Of a stretch of DNA of 64,000 nucleotides, positions 1 through 8,532 are shown in pieces; position 1 is the first letter of the stretch, and the number at the start of each line of letters is the position of its first letter. The notes under the pieces were generated by a model. The model searched no databases, had not been told where the DNA came from, and saw only the letters and a list, made by a program, of their open reading frames with translations. The DNA comes from UBA1757 sp963617485. GTDB lineage: Bacteria; Bacteroidota; Bacteroidia; Bacteroidales; UBA1402. A program made the translations under genes and the position numbers. The stretch spans positions 1 to 64,000 of the forward strand of contig CAVEPA010000008.1 of assembly GCA_963617485.1 (NCBI GenBank). Direction: 5' to 3'.

Positions 1-169
1 TGTTCCAGACGAGCGGCGAGAGTTATGGCGCACCGCCAGCCCGCAGCGTGGCGCAACATCAAAACCACCAGCGTTCGTTTCAACGAACAGTTTTATTTTG
101 CAGTGTTCGTACTTAGTTGTAGATTTGTGTTTCGAAAGACAATACCTTTATTCGAAACAGCAAACGACA
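1..169. other. Upstream region of the pectate lyase gene
   Basis: No gene can be supported here. The first 60 bases are GC-rich and could be the edge of a gene outside the window, but no frame gives a recognisable protein. A 16-base inverted repeat with 7-base arms (GTTCGTT/AACGAAC) lies at 73-88 and could be an operator for the pectate lyase gene; this is inference. Confidence 0.4.
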
Positions 170-1585
170 ATGAAACGAAGTTGCACTTTTTTGATGCTCT
201 TTGCGCTGTGTTTGTGCGCAAGGGCTACCAACTATCAGGACAAGTCATGGTCGGACTTGTGCCGAGGCAAAATGGACGCGGCATGGTATGGCTCCGATGA
301 AGCCAAATCGGTTGCCGATACGTTGCTATCTGTTCAGAAGACCAATGGCGGTTGGATGAAGAATTACCAGTATCACAAACTTACTTCTACCGAACTTGCC
401 ACTTACAAGTCGGCTTCCAGCCGAGCCGAACACTCCTGCTTCGACAATACATCCACAACGCAGGAGATGCGTTTTCTTGCCAGGGTGTACAACAAGACCG
501 GGGAAGAACGCTACCTGAATTCCATCAAGAAAGCACTCAACCTTATCTTCGTTTCAGGAAAAAACCTTAACGGCGGTTGGGCGCAATATTGGCCCCTCAA
601 CAACGATAAGTACAGTTACCAAAATGCCATCACTTTCAACGACGACCTGATGACGAATATGATGAAGCTGCTGATGGAAATCTATCAGGATACAGGCGAC
701 TTCGCGGGCATTTTCGATGAGGAAACCAAGGCCAAGTGCAAGACCCAGTTCGATAAGGCCATTGAATGCGTTATCAAATGTCAGGTGGACGACAATGGTG
801 TCAAGTCGGCCTGGTGCGCTCAGCACGACCCAAAAGATTTTCTTCCGGTGGAAGGCCGTCCGCACGAGATGCCGTCCATCAGTGGAAGCGAGTCTGCCGC
901 TTTGCTCTCGTTTCTGATGACCATACCTCATCCTTCCAAAGAACTGCAGGAGTGTATCACTTCGGCGGTGACCTGGTTCAAGAACCATAAGTTCAAGGAA
1001 AACGCAGCCATCGAGAATTTTACCAACAGCGATGGTGTCGCCGACCGCCGCATTGTGACCAAGAGCGGCAGCAACCTTTGGGGACGTTTCATACAGATTG
1101 GCGGCGATTCTGGACAGAAAATATTCGACAAGTTCGTGGCCAAGCTCAAGGCCCGCGGCAAGAAGCGCAGCCATCATGCTACAGGTTTTCAATATTATGA
1201 ATACCAGATAGCCTTGGCTTCGTACGATACTTCCAAAGATTATCAGCCCATTTTCGGCATTTATTCCAACGATTATCCGGAATTGTTCTACCGTTATCTT
1301 TACAGCTTCGAGGATACGCCCGATGCCAAGGATAAATACGGACAAATGGTGGCTACTTCGCTCATGGCGGGCAATCGCCGCTCTTACCAGTATCTGGGCA
1401 GTTGGCCCGACCGTCCCATTGCCGCCTATGATGCGTGGAAGGCCAAGGTGGACCGCGAAAATGAAACCGCTATCGGGCAGGTTGTCAACGAAGAAAAATC
1501 CCAGCAGGGCAAGTTCCTGGAAAACGGCCGGATTGTCATCATCAAGAACGGCAAACGCTACGACGTGTTTGGACGGGAGTTATAA
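170..1585 (+). CDS. Pectate lyase, family PL10, secreted
   Basis: A predicted 471-residue polysaccharide lyase cleaving de-esterified homogalacturonan (pectate) by beta-elimination. A signal peptide is visible at residues 1-19 (MKRSCTFLMLFALCLCARA). PL10 hallmarks follow: a QKTNGGWMKN segment, an acidic/aromatic stretch around CFDNTSTTQEMRFLARVY, and GGWAQYWPL where the family usually has GGWPQxxPL. The frame is open from 98, but the ATG at 170 is chosen because it starts directly with the signal peptide. The last residues (IIKNGKRYDVFGREL) resemble the end of Bacteroidota C-terminal sorting tails, although a full sorting domain is not present. It stands alone, 14 kb from the arabinose-related locus. 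Pectin is the likely substrate; exact specificity is not visible. Confidence 0.88.
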   Translation: MKRSCTFLMLFALCLCARATNYQDKSWSDLCRGKMDAAWYGSDEAKSVADTLLSVQKTNGGWMKNYQYHKLTSTELATYKSASSRAEHSCFDNTSTTQEMRFLARVYNKTGEERYLNSIKKALNLIFVSGKNLNGGWAQYWPLNNDKYSYQNAITFNDDLMTNMMKLLMEIYQDTGDFAGIFDEETKAKCKTQFDKAIECVIKCQVDDNGVKSAWCAQHDPKDFLPVEGRPHEMPSISGSESAALLSFLMTIPHPSKELQECITSAVTWFKNHKFKENAAIENFTNSDGVADRRIVTKSGSNLWGRFIQIGGDSGQKIFDKFVAKLKARGKKRSHHATGFQYYEYQIALASYDTSKDYQPIFGIYSNDYPELFYRYLYSFEDTPDAKDKYGQMVATSLMAGNRRSYQYLGSWPDRPIAAYDAWKAKVDRENETAIGQVVNEEKSQQGKFLENGRIVIIKNGKRYDVFGREL

Positions 1586-1701
1586 AAAGCGCATGAAGTA
1601 TTTGTAGAGTTGGACATTTCGCCGTTTTTTTATATGTTTGCTCGGTCTTTGGAAATGGCCAAAGCTTAAGCCCTAAAAACGAACGCTATTTATTCGAAGG
1701 T

Positions 1702-1986
1702 ATGAAGTACAAAGAACTGCTAAAGGCGATAGCCGCTGAAAGTGGACTGGAAGCGACGGCTGTACAGGCAATGACGCAAGATTTGGTGCAGTCGATGACG
1801 GAAATCCTTGCCAATGGCGACAGTATCAACATCCATGGCTTCGGTTCGTTCGAGGTGAAGAAGAAGGACGAGCGTCTGTCGGTACATCCTCAAACCAAGC
1901 AAAGAGTGATGATTCCACCCAAGTTGGTGCCCGTATTCCGCCCTGGTATCAATCTGAAAACCAAATTCAAAGAGCAGAGCCTATGA
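1702..1986 (+). CDS. HU family DNA-binding protein
   Basis: A 94-residue histone-like protein of the HU/IHF family, which binds and bends DNA in the nucleoid. The family fold shows in the N-terminal helices (YKELLKAIAAESGL), the GDSINIHGFGSFEVKKK core and the beta-arm region with VHPQTKQRVMIPPKLVPVFRPG, including the conserved proline. The gene overlaps the next one by four bases (ATGA), and that neighbour also begins with an HU-like domain, so the two may form a heterodimer. The operon runs on towards MoxR and the Bat genes. Confidence 0.9.
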   Translation: MKYKELLKAIAAESGLEATAVQAMTQDLVQSMTEILANGDSINIHGFGSFEVKKKDERLSVHPQTKQRVMIPPKLVPVFRPGINLKTKFKEQSL

Positions 1987-2945
1987 ACCAGAAATATATG
2001 CTTTCCGATTTGGTGGCCCGCCTGCAGGAAAAGTCTTACGGAATAAAGGAATCAGAAAATCTGGTGCGCAGTTTCTTCGCTTGTTTGGAACGTGCGTTGG
2101 AACAAGATGCTACCGTCAAAATAGACGATTTCGGCCAACTGAAAGTGCTGCTGGTAGATGCCCGTCAGAGCATCGATGTAAACACGGGCGATAGGGTAGA
2201 GATCAAGGCCCACAACAAAATCAGTTTCCTGCCGGATGCCTGCCTTAAAGAAGCGGTGAATGCGCCTTTGGCACATTTGCAACCTGTGGCATTGGAAGCG
2301 GAGGCTCTAGACAATGAAGAACAAAATATCAATATGGACGACGAAATGAAAAAGCAAAAATCAACTCCGAAAAATGAAGAAAAGCGTGTTTTTGAAGTTC
2401 AAGATACGCCCGAACCGGAAAAGAAAAGTGAAAACCAACCAAGTGAGAACAAAAAGAAAGAAGGCAAGAAATCGGCTAATTGGCCTTTGCAGGTGTTGTG
2501 CCTGATAGCCATTATCGGTATTGTCTATGCCATTCTCGATAAAGACGGCAAGAAGGAAAAATTGGAACCCGTCAAGGTAGAACAGACAGCAGTGAGTACT
2601 TCTACAGCCACTGCGCCCGAGGCCGCTGCGGTTGAACCTTCTGCTCCGGTACAGGAAAGCCATCCCGAGTACGATCCCGCTTCTTGGCCTACGCTCAAGG
2701 TAGTGTCTCTGCACAGAGGCTCGCGCCTGACATTGCTGGCGCAAGAGTATTATGGCGACAAGGTATTCTGGGTGTACATCTACGAAGCCAACAAAGACCG
2801 CATGGAAAATCCCAATCGCCTGCAGGCCGGAACCAAAATCCGTATTCCTCAGTTGCCTGTAAGCCTTACCAATGCCAAAGACAAAGAATGTATGAATCGA
2901 GCCCGTCAATTGGAAATCCAGTACAAGATCCAATTCGCGCAGTAA
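1983..2945 (+). CDS. HU-like domain protein with one membrane helix and a LysM domain
   Basis: A 320-residue mosaic. Residues 1-90 form a divergent HU/IHF-like DNA-binding domain (VKIDDFGQLKVLLVDAR...GDRVEIKAHNKISFLPD). Residues 110-166 are a charged, low-complexity linker. Residues 167-185 (WPLQVLCLIAIIGIVYAIL) are a single transmembrane helix. Residues 186-235 are a Pro/Ala-rich spacer, and residues 238-290 are a LysM domain (LHRGSRLTLLAQEYYGD...NPNRLQAGTKIRIPQL). With positive charges before the helix, the expected topology is HU part in the cytoplasm and LysM in the periplasm, where LysM domains bind peptidoglycan. A nucleoid-to-wall tether is inferred. It is translationally coupled to the upstream HU gene. 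Confidence 0.85.
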   Translation: MNQKYMLSDLVARLQEKSYGIKESENLVRSFFACLERALEQDATVKIDDFGQLKVLLVDARQSIDVNTGDRVEIKAHNKISFLPDACLKEAVNAPLAHLQPVALEAEALDNEEQNINMDDEMKKQKSTPKNEEKRVFEVQDTPEPEKKSENQPSENKKKEGKKSANWPLQVLCLIAIIGIVYAILDKDGKKEKLEPVKVEQTAVSTSTATAPEAAAVEPSAPVQESHPEYDPASWPTLKVVSLHRGSRLTLLAQEYYGDKVFWVYIYEANKDRMENPNRLQAGTKIRIPQLPVSLTNAKDKECMNRARQLEIQYKIQFAQ

Positions 2946-2972
2946 TATCCTATATTTTGTTTTGAAAAGACA

Positions 2973-3968
2973 ATGACTAATCAAGTAGACATTAAAGAAC
3001 TGAATGCGCTCATCGAAAAGAAGAGCGCATTTGTAGATATGATCAATATCGGCATGGACAAGGTAATCGTCGGCCAGAAACATCTGGTGGAGTCCTTGCT
3101 GATTGGTTTGCTGGCCGATGGACATATTCTTCTGGAGGGTGTTCCCGGCTTGGCCAAAACCATGGCTATCAAGACACTGGCTTCGCTTATCGATGCCAAG
3201 TACAGCCGTATCCAGTTTACCCCCGACCTTTTGCCGGCCGACCTTATCGGTACGATGATTTATAGCCAGAAGACTGAAGAGTTTATGGTGAAAAAGGGTC
3301 CTATTTTCGCCCATTTCGTGCTGGCCGATGAAATTAACCGTGCGCCTGCCAAGGTGCAGAGCGCGCTGTTGGAGTGTATGCAGGAAAAGCAGGTGACCAT
3401 CGGTGAACATACTTATCCGCTGCAGGCTCCTTTTCTGGTGATGGCTACGCAGAACCCCATAGAGCAAGAGGGTACTTATCCGCTGCCCGAAGCCCAGATG
3501 GACCGTTTTATGATGAAGGTGCTCATCGATTATCCCAAGAAGGACGAAGAAGCCCGCATCATTGCCATGAACATTTCCGGCGAAAAAGCCGAGGTGAAGC
3601 CTATACTTTCGGCTCAAGAAATTCTGGAAGCCCGCGACGTGGTACGTCAAGTGTACATCGACGAGAAAATTGAACGTTATATCGTAGATTTGGTATTCGC
3701 CACGCGTTTCCCGCAGGAATATGGTCTGCCCAAGCTGAAGGATATGATTTCTTTCGGCGGTTCGCCCCGAGCCTCTATCAACCTGGCCTTGGCCGCACGT
3801 GCCTACGCTTTTGTCAAACACCGTGGATACGTCATTCCCGAAGATGTCCGTGCCGTGGCTTACGATGTATTGCGTCACCGTATCGGCCTAAGCTACGAGG
3901 CCGAGGCCAACAACATGACTAGCGACGAAATTATCAGCGAAATCCTTAACGCCGTCCAAGTTCCCTAA
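2973..3968 (+). CDS. MoxR family AAA+ ATPase
   Basis: A 331-residue AAA+ ATPase of the MoxR group, chaperone-like proteins that act on von Willebrand factor A (VWA) partners. The Walker A motif is GVPGLAKT (residues 56-63) and Walker B is VLADEIN with the acidic pair near residues 119-120. Sensor 1 is ATQNPIEQEGTYPLPEAQMDRF and the C-terminal lid follows. Length is normal. It begins the set MoxR - DUF58 - Bat, whose VWA proteins are its probable clients. The gene starts 27 bases after the HU-LysM gene and is probably co-transcribed with it. Confidence 0.93.
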   Translation: MTNQVDIKELNALIEKKSAFVDMINIGMDKVIVGQKHLVESLLIGLLADGHILLEGVPGLAKTMAIKTLASLIDAKYSRIQFTPDLLPADLIGTMIYSQKTEEFMVKKGPIFAHFVLADEINRAPAKVQSALLECMQEKQVTIGEHTYPLQAPFLVMATQNPIEQEGTYPLPEAQMDRFMMKVLIDYPKKDEEARIIAMNISGEKAEVKPILSAQEILEARDVVRQVYIDEKIERYIVDLVFATRFPQEYGLPKLKDMISFGGSPRASINLALAARAYAFVKHRGYVIPEDVRAVAYDVLRHRIGLSYEAEANNMTSDEIISEILNAVQVP

Positions 3969-3982
3969 AATTCCTCTTGACT

Positions 3983-4852
3983 ATGGAAACCACCGATTTG
4001 TTGAAAAAAGTTCGACAGATTGAAATCAAGACAAGAGGCCTTTCGCGCAATATTTTTGCGGGACAGTACCATACGGCTTTCAAAGGAAGGGGTATGGCCT
4101 TTGCCGAGGTGCGCGAGTACCAGTTCGGCGATGATATCCGCAATATCGACTGGAATGTGACGGCCCGTCTGAATACGCCTTTTGTGAAGGTGTACGAAGA
4201 GGAACGCGAGCTGACGGTGATGTTGCTGGTGGATGTTTCGCAGAGCCGTTTCTTCGGAAGCTCACAGCGTCTCAAGCAGGACCTCGTGACGGAAATTGCC
4301 GCCACGCTGGCTTTCTCGGCCATACAGAACAACGACAAGATAGGCTTGATTTTCTTTTCCGACCGTATAGAGAAGTTCATTCCGCCGCAAAAGGGCAAGA
4401 AGCACATCCTGTACCTTATCCGTGAACTGTTGGGTTTCCAGCCAGAACACCGCGGCACCGATGTGGCTGAGGCTTTGCGCTATATGACCAATGCCATCAA
4501 GAAACGCTGTACGGCTTTTGTCATTTCCGACTTCCTTGATATGCAAGACTTTGACCAGGCTCTGGTCATTGCCAACCGCAAACACGATGTGGTGGCCCTT
4601 CAGGTGTACGACCGGCGCGAGGCCGTGCTTCCCGATGTGGGCCTGTTGCGTGTGAAGGATGCTGAAACCGGGGCCGAGATGTTGGTGGATACTTCGTCGA
4701 GGAAGGTGAGAACGGCGTATGCCGCCTGGTGGAAGGCCAGGGCCGAACACCTGGCGGCCAGCTTCACGCGCGCTCAGGTAGACTATGTGTCCATTGCCAC
4801 CGACGACGACTACGTTCGCTCGTTGATGGCTTTGTTTAACCTACGAAACTAA
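3983..4852 (+). CDS. DUF58 domain protein of the MoxR/Bat operon
   Basis: A soluble 289-residue protein with a VWA-like fold. The DUF58 signature GRGMAFAEVREYQFGDDIRNIDWNVTAR is clear in the N-terminal third (quoted in part: REYQFGDDIRNIDWN), followed by VMLLVDVSQSRFFGS, a degenerate metal-ion site region. The family is found next to MoxR ATPases and is regarded as their partner. The ATG at 3983 is preferred over the TTG two codons earlier. It sits 14 bases after moxR and 6 bases before the next gene, which points to one operon. Confidence 0.9.
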   Translation: METTDLLKKVRQIEIKTRGLSRNIFAGQYHTAFKGRGMAFAEVREYQFGDDIRNIDWNVTARLNTPFVKVYEEERELTVMLLVDVSQSRFFGSSQRLKQDLVTEIAATLAFSAIQNNDKIGLIFFSDRIEKFIPPQKGKKHILYLIRELLGFQPEHRGTDVAEALRYMTNAIKKRCTAFVISDFLDMQDFDQALVIANRKHDVVALQVYDRREAVLPDVGLLRVKDAETGAEMLVDTSSRKVRTAYAAWWKARAEHLAASFTRAQVDYVSIATDDDYVRSLMALFNLRN

Positions 4853-4858
4853 AGACTT

Positions 4859-5785
4859 ATGAAACGGACAATTATGCTGCTTCTTGTTCTGTCGATGGGT
4901 CTTGACCTGCTGGCCGCCCGTGTGACGGTGGATATGCGCCTGGATTCTGCCAGTATGTTTATCGGGCATCAGAACCGCTTGTATCTGGAACTTAGCGCTC
5001 CTATGGACGCTGTGGTGAAAATGCCCGTATGCATGCAGGATACTTTGATTCAGGGGCTCTATATTCTGGAGCGCAAAGGCCCGGACAGCTGCGATATCGA
5101 TAATGGCCGCAAGCGTTTGTCGCTGTCGTATCTGTTGACAGCCTTCGATGCAGATGTTTACTTCCTTCCTCCCCTACAGGTAGAAGTGGATGGCCAGACT
5201 TACGAGAGCAATTATCTGACACTCAAGGTTAATACCTACGAGGTGGATACAGAATCGAAAGAAATTTTCGATATTAAGCCCATTGTGAAGGTGCCCGTTT
5301 GGGAAATTGTACTAGGCCATTCGCAGATTGCCGGCTATGTTGTGCTTGCATTGGCATTGCTGGTGCTGGCCTGGTGGCTGTGGAAAACACATTACCATCC
5401 TAAAGATAAACAGGCCGAACCCGATCCCGAACTGTTGTTGCCCCCGCACGTCGCTGCCAAGAACGCTCTCGATAAAATTAAGGACGAGCATCTTTGGCAA
5501 CAAGGTCGCTACAAGGAATTCTATACTCGGCTGACGGATGTTTTGCGTGTGTACATGGCGCGTCGCTTCGATTTTCCGGCCCGCGAAATGACCACTTGGG
5601 AAATTCTTCAGGCGCTCAAGAACATCGATGCTGCCGATGAAGTGTATCTTTCGATGAAAGAATTGCTCGAACTGGCCGATTTTGTCAAGTTTGCCAAGCT
5701 TAATCCGCTGCCTGACGAAAACGAACGCAGTTTGCGTACGGCCTATGACTTTATTGAACAAACAGCACAAACAGAACAACCATGA
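4859..5785 (+). CDS. Membrane protein of the Bat operon (unnamed subunit)
   Basis: A 308-residue protein with an N-terminal signal sequence (residues 1-20), a periplasmic beta-rich domain to about residue 150, one membrane helix at about 158-178 (AGYVVLALALLVLAWWLW), and a cytoplasmic domain of about 120 residues. Its C-terminal part (RLTDVLRVYMARRFDFPAREMTTWEIL) resembles the cytoplasmic tail of BatD in this window (LKALWGYTSDKLSIPLSELS). Genes of this layout normally lie between DUF58 and BatA in Bacteroidota. It overlaps batA by four bases. No enzymatic motif is visible, and its role is inferred from context as part of the aerotolerance complex. Confidence 0.75.
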   Translation: MKRTIMLLLVLSMGLDLLAARVTVDMRLDSASMFIGHQNRLYLELSAPMDAVVKMPVCMQDTLIQGLYILERKGPDSCDIDNGRKRLSLSYLLTAFDADVYFLPPLQVEVDGQTYESNYLTLKVNTYEVDTESKEIFDIKPIVKVPVWEIVLGHSQIAGYVVLALALLVLAWWLWKTHYHPKDKQAEPDPELLLPPHVAAKNALDKIKDEHLWQQGRYKEFYTRLTDVLRVYMARRFDFPAREMTTWEILQALKNIDAADEVYLSMKELLELADFVKFAKLNPLPDENERSLRTAYDFIEQTAQTEQP

Positions 5786-6762
5786 CCTTTGCACATCCAT
5801 ATTGCTTTTTGTTGTTGCTGCTGCTCGTACCGATGATATTTTGGTACGTGTTCAAGCGACGTAAAAGGTATGCCAGCCTGCAACTGTCCAATACCTTTGC
5901 CTTAGCCGGTCTGCAAGCCTCGTGGAAACAGCGGCTGCAACATCTTCCATTCGTGCTGCGTTGCTTGGTGTTTGCGCTGGTGGTGGCTGTGCTGGCCCGC
6001 CCGCAGTCGCGCGATTCCTGGCAGAACGTCTCTACCGAAGGTATCGATATCGTGATGACCTTGGATATTTCATCGTCTATGTTGGCGGAAGACCTGAAAC
6101 CCAACCGTTTGGAAGCGGCCAAGAACATGGCTGCTGCTTTTGTGGCCGACCGTCAGCAGGATAATATCGGTTTGGTGCTTTTTGCTGCCGAAAGTTTCAC
6201 GCAATGTCCGCTTACCACCGACCATACTGTGCTGATGAACCTCTTCAGCGGCATACAGTGCGGCCTTATCGATGACGGTACCGCCATCGGCTTGGGTTTG
6301 GCCAATGCCGTGAGCCGTATCAAGGATTCCAAGGCCAAGTCGAAAGTGATTATCTTGCTTACCGATGGTACCAACAACCGTGGCGATATCGACCCGGTGA
6401 CCGCTGCCGAACTGGCCAAGACCTTCGGTGTGAGAGTGTATACGATAGGTGTCGGTACGAAAGAAACTGCACCGTATCCTTTCCAGACAGCCGCCGGTGT
6501 CATCTACCGGAATATCAAGGTGGATATCGACGAAGATGTACTCAAACAGATTGCCGCCACAACGGGCGGTGTCTATTACCGAGCCACCGACAATGCTGCG
6601 CTGGCCAATATTTATCAGCAAATCAATCAGTTGGAGAAGACCAAAATGCAGGTGAAAGAGTATAGCAAGCAACAAGAAGAATATCGACCTTTTGCTTTGG
6701 CCGCTTTTGTCTTGCTCGGTCTTGAACTGCTGCTGCGTCAGTTGTTACGCAGTTTGCCTTAG
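5782..6762 (+). CDS. batA: BatA, von Willebrand factor A membrane protein
   Basis: A 326-residue inner-membrane protein. Two N-terminal helices (about 9-24 and 57-73) precede a VWA domain with an intact metal-ion-dependent adhesion site: DISSS at residues 95-99, the conserved threonine region in the middle, and LLTDGTNNRGDIDP later. A C-terminal helix (FALAAFVLLGLELLLRQL) closes it. BatA belongs to the Bacteroides aerotolerance genes, tied in the literature to stress and oxygen tolerance. It is translationally coupled to the gene upstream; batB follows 20 bases downstream. Confidence 0.9.
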   Translation: MTFAHPYCFLLLLLLVPMIFWYVFKRRKRYASLQLSNTFALAGLQASWKQRLQHLPFVLRCLVFALVVAVLARPQSRDSWQNVSTEGIDIVMTLDISSSMLAEDLKPNRLEAAKNMAAAFVADRQQDNIGLVLFAAESFTQCPLTTDHTVLMNLFSGIQCGLIDDGTAIGLGLANAVSRIKDSKAKSKVIILLTDGTNNRGDIDPVTAAELAKTFGVRVYTIGVGTKETAPYPFQTAAGVIYRNIKVDIDEDVLKQIAATTGGVYYRATDNAALANIYQQINQLEKTKMQVKEYSKQQEEYRPFALAAFVLLGLELLLRQLLRSLP

Positions 6763-6782
6763 TTATGTAAGGAATTGCCGCT

Positions 6783-7799
6783 ATGTTTAGATTTGAACAT
6801 CCACAATATTTGTACCTTTTGGTATTGGTGCCGCTCTTGCTGGCCTTGTTTCTGTACCGCAATGCCTTGCGCCGGAAGCAGTTGAAGCGTTTGGGTGACC
6901 CGGAGTTGATGGCTTGTCTGATGCCCGATGTGTCGCGAGCGCGAGCTATCTGGCATATCGTGTTGCAGCTGCTTGCCCTCAGTGTCTGCGTCTTTATGAT
7001 AGCCGGGCCGCAGTTCGGTTCCAAGCTGGAAAAACAGCACAAAAAGGGTAGGGAGCTGATGATAGCTTTGGACGTGTCCCGTTCGATGAATGCGCAGGAC
7101 ATTGCTCCCAGCCGTTTGGAGAAGTCGAAGCAGACGCTGGCCAAGCTTATCGATGCGCTGGCCGACGACCGAATAGGGCTGGTGGTGTTTGCCGGTGAGG
7201 CCTTCACGCAATTACCCATCACGGTAGACTATGTGTCGGCCAAAATGTTCCTGCAGTCAATATCCACCGATATGATGCCCGTGCAGGGTACGGAAATAGC
7301 TTCGGCATTGTCGCTGGCGCTGCGCTCTTTCGGTGCCAAGACCGAGGCCGACCGTGCCATTATCCTTATTACCGATGGCGAAAACCACGACAACCGTGCC
7401 GTAGAGCAGGCCAAGGCTTGTTTGGAACAAGGCGTTCGCGTGCATGTGATTGGTATGGGTCTTCCTAAGGGAGCTCCTATTCCCACGGGCCGCAACAACG
7501 AGTTCCACAAAGACCGTGATGGCAATGTGGTTATCAGCAAACTGAACGAGGAAATGTGTCAGCAGATAGCCCAAGCCGGTGGTGGCATTTATGTGCGTAG
7601 CGATAATTCCAATGCCGCACAGCGTATGCTTATGCAGGAACTCGACAAGATGAACCAGACCGACATCGAGAGTTCCTATTACAGCGAATACGATGACCAA
7701 TTTCCGTCCTTGGCCGCTTTGTTGCTGATTATCCTCTTGATAGACATGCTGATACTGGAAAGAAGCAACGAAAAACTGAAGGGCATCAAATTATTCTGA
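6783..7799 (+). CDS. batB: BatB, von Willebrand factor A membrane protein
   Basis: A 338-residue paralogue of BatA with the same layout: N-terminal helices at about 8-25 and 58-75, a VWA domain with metal site DVSRS at residues 97-101 and ILITDGENHDNRA, and a C-terminal helix (SLAALLLIILLIDMLIL). The start at 6783 gives MFRFEHPQYL, the usual opening for the family. It lies between batA and batC and is probably in the same membrane complex and operon. Confidence 0.9.
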   Translation: MFRFEHPQYLYLLVLVPLLLALFLYRNALRRKQLKRLGDPELMACLMPDVSRARAIWHIVLQLLALSVCVFMIAGPQFGSKLEKQHKKGRELMIALDVSRSMNAQDIAPSRLEKSKQTLAKLIDALADDRIGLVVFAGEAFTQLPITVDYVSAKMFLQSISTDMMPVQGTEIASALSLALRSFGAKTEADRAIILITDGENHDNRAVEQAKACLEQGVRVHVIGMGLPKGAPIPTGRNNEFHKDRDGNVVISKLNEEMCQQIAQAGGGIYVRSDNSNAAQRMLMQELDKMNQTDIESSYYSEYDDQFPSLAALLLIILLIDMLILERSNEKLKGIKLF

Positions 7800-7802
7800 C
7801 AA

Positions 7803-8531
7803 ATGAAAGCTATGAATAAATACATCGTTTTGCTGCTCTGCCTGCTGATGGCCGTGCCCTTGATGGCGCAGAAAACTGAGCGCAGACAGACGGTTCAGGG
7901 TAACAAGCTCTACGAGGAAGACAAGTATACCGAGGCCGAGATTGCCTATCGTAAAGCCTTGGAAGAGGATGCGGAATCGGCCCGAGCCAAGATGAACTTG
8001 GGTGATGCGCTCTATAACCAACAGAAATTCAACGAGGCCTTGGAACAATACCAATTGTTGGCTACCGACGATAATTTGGACAAGGGGCTTCAGGCCGATG
8101 CTTTCCATAATATTGGCAACGTGATGATGCAGGCTCAAGACTACGGCAAGGCTGTGGAGGCTTACAGGCAGTCGCTGATACGGCGTCCGGGCGATGACCA
8201 GACGCGCTACAATTTGGCCATGGCGCAAGCTTTGCTCAAACAACAGCAGGAACAACAACAGCAACAACAAGACCAACAGCAAGAGCAGCAACAAGACAAA
8301 CAAGACCAACAACAGCAAGAGCAACAGCAGCAACAGCAACAACAAGAACAGGAACAGAACCAGCAGAACCAACAGCAGCAACAACCTCAGGATGCCCAGG
8401 AGCAGATAAGCAAAGAACAGGCTCAGCAGTTGCTCGATGCTCTTATGCAAGACGAAGCCGAGGTGCAGGATAAAGTGAAACAGCTGCAGATGCAACAGTC
8501 GCAGGGCAAGAAAATAGATAAAGATTGGTAA
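7803..8531 (+). CDS. batC: BatC, TPR protein with a glutamine-rich tract
   Basis: A 242-residue protein (239 if the ATG at 7812 is used) with a signal peptide ending near LMAQ and about three tetratricopeptide repeats over residues 25-140 (NKLYEEDKYTEAEIAYRKAL, ALYNQQKFNEALEQYQLL, AQDYGKAVEAYRQSL). Residues 146-200 are almost only Gln with a few Asp/Glu/Asn/Lys, coded by CAA/CAG runs. Low-complexity Gln/Glu tracts after the TPRs are usual in BatC, but this one is long and nearly pure. TPRs bind proteins, so a scaffold for BatA/B/D is likely. batD starts one base after its stop codon. Confidence 0.88.
   Translation: MKAMNKYIVLLLCLLMAVPLMAQKTERRQTVQGNKLYEEDKYTEAEIAYRKALEEDAESARAKMNLGDALYNQQKFNEALEQYQLLATDDNLDKGLQADAFHNIGNVMMQAQDYGKAVEAYRQSLIRRPGDDQTRYNLAMAQALLKQQQEQQQQQQDQQQEQQQDKQDQQQQEQQQQQQQQEQEQNQQNQQQQQPQDAQEQISKEQAQQLLDALMQDEAEVQDKVKQLQMQQSQGKKIDKDW
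8235..8392 (+). repeat. CAA/CAG-rich repeat tract inside batC
   Basis: About 150 bases of imperfect CAA/CAG triplets, with GAA, GAC, AAA and AAC interruptions, encode the glutamine tract of BatC. Triplet tracts of this type can change length by slippage without breaking the frame. The mixture of CAA and CAG suggests the tract is old or under selection for protein sequence. Confidence 0.8.
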
Positions 8532-8532
8532 G

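Noticed and set aside
170..1585. PL10 lyase as part of the arabinosidase locus
   Set aside because: Some 14 kb of unrelated operons (HU, Bat, thiamine uptake) lie between, so no operon link can be claimed.
2361..3878. A 505-codon minus-strand frame over the HU-LysM and moxR genes
   Set aside because: It covers the Walker motifs of MoxR in the other direction and has no recognisable content.
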